Positions 62,528-64,000 of a stretch of DNA of 64,000 nt are shown piece after piece; within the stretch, counting starts at the first letter, position 1, and every line of letters starts with the position of its first letter. The stretch is taken from positions 1-64,000 of the forward strand of contig UQER01000011.1 of the NCBI GenBank assembly GCA_900540205.1. Reading direction: 5' to 3'. Origin of the DNA: an uncultured Porphyromonadaceae bacterium (lineage in GTDB: Bacteria > Bacteroidota > Bacteroidia > Bacteroidales > Muribaculaceae). The notes beneath the pieces are model-generated. The model was not told the origin of the DNA and ran no database searches. It worked only from the letters and a program-made list of their open reading frames with translations. The translations under genes and the position numbers were made by a program.

Positions 62528-62558
62528 CAAATTTAGCCATTTTTCCGCAATTAACAAG
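62528..62558 (-). promoter_or_regulatory. Promoter of L31
   Basis: On the minus strand CTTG (62555-62558), 19 nt, then TAAATTTG (62528-62535). Leader about 90 nt. No Zur-like palindrome was recognised near it. Confidence 0.65.
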
Positions 62559-62652
62559 CATACCGCAGTAAAAATCAGCAATATTTTTTTCATAAGCAGA
62601 CTCTTGTCAGGCAGTCTGCATATCAATACAAATGAAGACTGGGAATGGTCTA

Positions 62653-62683
62653 TTGCCTGTCTTGTATAAAATTACTACTTTTG
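62653..62683 (+). promoter_or_regulatory. Promoter of the methyltransferase gene
   Basis: TTG (62653-62655), 20 nt, then TACTTTTG (62676-62683). Start of transcription near 62690, about 67 nt before the ATG. Confidence 0.65.
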
Positions 62684-62756
62684 TCAGATGATGGAAAGAA
62701 CCAATCTGCTAAATTTTCAAAATATATAGCGACAATATTGTTAAACGAAATATAAA

Positions 62757-63641
62757 ATGTCAACCGACAACACCCGCCGCTGGATTAAAGGCATCCCCTA
62801 CGAGGTGGCCTTCTGGCAAAGTTACTATAACAACCGCAAACGTCTGCGCGATCTGTTTGGATGGTCGCTCATCGGTCAGGAATGCGTGCTCGACAACTTC
62901 GATATGGCCGCTTTCCTTGCCGCCCGAAAGGAGGAGAAACCGGTTATTCTTGATGTCGGCTGCGCGTTAAGCTATGCATTCGGGACAAAAATAGGCGGCA
63001 AAGACCTCGACATAGATTTTATCGACCCGCTCGCCCCGTTCTACAATAAGATTCTCGACAAACATAAGCCCGAACTGCCACACATCAAATTTGGTATGAC
63101 CGAGAGTCTCGGGGCTATCTATCCGGAAAACTCCGTGACATTCATCCACATTCGCAATTCTTTGGACCACAGCATGAACCCCATGAAGGGGATTCTGCAA
63201 GCCGTAGACTGCCTCAAACCGGGCGGAGTGCTATATCTGAACCACTTCCGCAACGAAGCGGAAAATGAAGGCTACAGGGGCTTTCACCAGTTCAATATAG
63301 ACATACGCAAGGGACGTCTGGTGTTGTGGAACGCCACCGAATGCATCGATGTGGCTGCCCATCTGGGCGGTTGCGCCGATGTCAGCCCCTCCACAACCGC
63401 CGAGGGGCGCATTGTGGCGGTAATCGAGAAGAAAGCCCCGTTGGGTCACCTCATCGACCGTCGGCAAGCCGGCCGCGAAATGGTGGAGATGGCCATGCAG
63501 ACAATAGAGTATTTCCACTCACCTGCATGCGCCCTGAAATATCACTGGACGCGCTTCTACTGCACCATAGGGCACCGCACCATGCGCCTGCTCCCCTATT
63601 GGCTCCTTGGCAAAATCAAAGCCCTGGCAGGTAAGAATTGA
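62757..63641 (+). CDS. SAM-dependent methyltransferase, class I
   Basis: A 294-residue protein with a class I Rossmann-like methyltransferase core. The SAM-binding motif is VILDVGCALSYAFG, and later motifs are IDFIDPLAPFYN and FIHIRNSLDHSMNPMKG, then LKPGGVLYLNHF. The substrate is unknown. The C-terminal 60 residues (from RQAGREMVEMAMQ) are basic and end in an amphipathic helix (LLPYWLLGKIKAL). The gene is a single unit between its own promoter and a terminator. Confidence 0.8.
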   Translation: MSTDNTRRWIKGIPYEVAFWQSYYNNRKRLRDLFGWSLIGQECVLDNFDMAAFLAARKEEKPVILDVGCALSYAFGTKIGGKDLDIDFIDPLAPFYNKILDKHKPELPHIKFGMTESLGAIYPENSVTFIHIRNSLDHSMNPMKGILQAVDCLKPGGVLYLNHFRNEAENEGYRGFHQFNIDIRKGRLVLWNATECIDVAAHLGGCADVSPSTTAEGRIVAVIEKKAPLGHLIDRRQAGREMVEMAMQTIEYFHSPACALKYHWTRFYCTIGHRTMRLLPYWLLGKIKALAGKN

Positions 63642-63654
63642 AGTGAACACAAAA

Positions 63655-63703
63655 AATCGGGCAGCCACAATCCCACTCGGAATAATGGCTGCCTGATTTT
63701 TAT
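63655..63703. terminator. Terminator between methyltransferase and purA
   Basis: AATCGGGCAGCCA pairs with TGGCTGCCTGATT (13 bp, one G-U), followed by a T run on the plus strand and preceded by an A run, so it can serve both converging genes. Confidence 0.85.
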
Positions 63704-63721
63704 ATCTAGACCCGGTTCGGA

Positions 63722-64000
63722 TTAAAGCTCGATTGTCTGCGTGCGGTCCGGTCCGACCGAAACGATTACGATCGGTGTGCCGAGCTGACGCTCAAGGAAC
63801 GAGATATAATCCTTGAAGCGCTGGGGGAATTCGTCGGCCGAGGTGACAGATGTCATGGGCGTTTTCCATCCCGGCAGTTCCTCATAGACCGGCTTGACGG
63901 CATCAGCATCATCGATAGAATACGGGAAACGATCGGTACGTTTGCCGTTCACCTCATAGGCCACGCATGCCTTGATGGTGTCGAATCCGTCGAGCACATC
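63722..64000 (-). CDS. purA: Adenylosuccinate synthetase, C-terminal part
   Basis: The last 92 codons or so of purA; the gene continues beyond the window edge. The segment LDGFDTIKACVAYEVNGKR and the end SVGPDRTQTIEL match the C-terminal part of adenylosuccinate synthetase, which makes adenylosuccinate from IMP, Asp and GTP. The gene is convergent with the methyltransferase gene. The stop codon lies at 63722-63724. Confidence 0.93.
   Translation of the reverse strand, partial: DVLDGFDTIKACVAYEVNGKRTDRFPYSIDDADAVKPVYEELPGWKTPMTSVTSADEFPQRFKDYISFLERQLGTPIVIVSVGPDRTQTIEL

Noticed and set aside
62396..62626. 76-codon minus-strand frame upstream of L31
   Set aside because: It spans the L31 promoter and leader and overlaps the L31 start; not a plausible gene.

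Overview
The window looks like a chromosome segment of a gut Bacteroidales bacterium. Muribaculaceae is my guess, but the sequence alone cannot settle genus. Support: a class III fructose-bisphosphatase, a complete bat (aerotolerance) operon, a DUF4270 lipoprotein, a Rho factor with a very long disordered insert, HU-family proteins specific to this phylum, and many promoters of the Bacteroidetes type (TTTG, about 20 bases, TAnnTTTG) with few Shine-Dalgarno sequences.

Layout. 0-5.3 kb: a short AT-rich tandem repeat, tRNA-Cys with its own promoter and terminator, fbp (minus), a UvrD-like helicase and an Ala-rich lipoprotein. 5.5-13.1 kb: a surface-polysaccharide operon. wbpA/D/E/B-type genes would make a UDP-2,3-diacetamido-glucuronic acid; with them are a flippase, a GT4 glycosyltransferase and a Stealth-type phosphotransferase. 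No polymerase or priming transferase is present. 13.37-32.36 kb: an integrative mobilizable element of about 19 kb in the 3' end of tRNA-Thr(CGT), bounded by a 14-bp direct repeat. It has a tyrosine integrase at one end. At the other are an excisionase-like protein, a DnaD-like replication protein, a DnaC-like ATPase, a MobC-like protein and a relaxase, but no conjugation machinery of its own. Its cargo is an AT-rich defence operon (Dcm methylase, MutL/MORC-like ATPase, Z1 helicase-like protein, PD-(D/E)XK nuclease, AIPR protein), then Vsr and an AlbA_2/GHKL protein. Between cargo and mobilization genes lies a 0.4-kb array of short repeats spaced at multiples of the DNA helical turn.

32.4-42.8 kb: tRNA-Thr, a DUF4270 lipoprotein with a reduced glycogen-synthase-like protein, a free-standing DsbD-alpha protein with full-length DsbD, MazG, a secreted protein, TopB, a 59-residue Cys-rich membrane protein, and two HU proteins, the second fused to a membrane segment and LysM-like domain. 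43-51.9 kb: moxR-DUF58-DUF4381-like-batABCDE. 52-64 kb: a small HTH protein, a UspA-type protein, ygiQ-uvrB (minus), rho after a leader of about 430 nt, yaaA, tdk, L31 type B, a methyltransferase, and the 3' end of purA.

The best candidates for new biology are the helically phased repeat array (26.5-26.9 kb) with its neighbouring AlbA_2 protein, the defence operon with its Vsr/AlbA_2 extension, two unknown overlapping genes near the tRNA end of the element, and the HU-LysM membrane protein. All functions are inferred from sequence features recognised by eye; no database search was possible.
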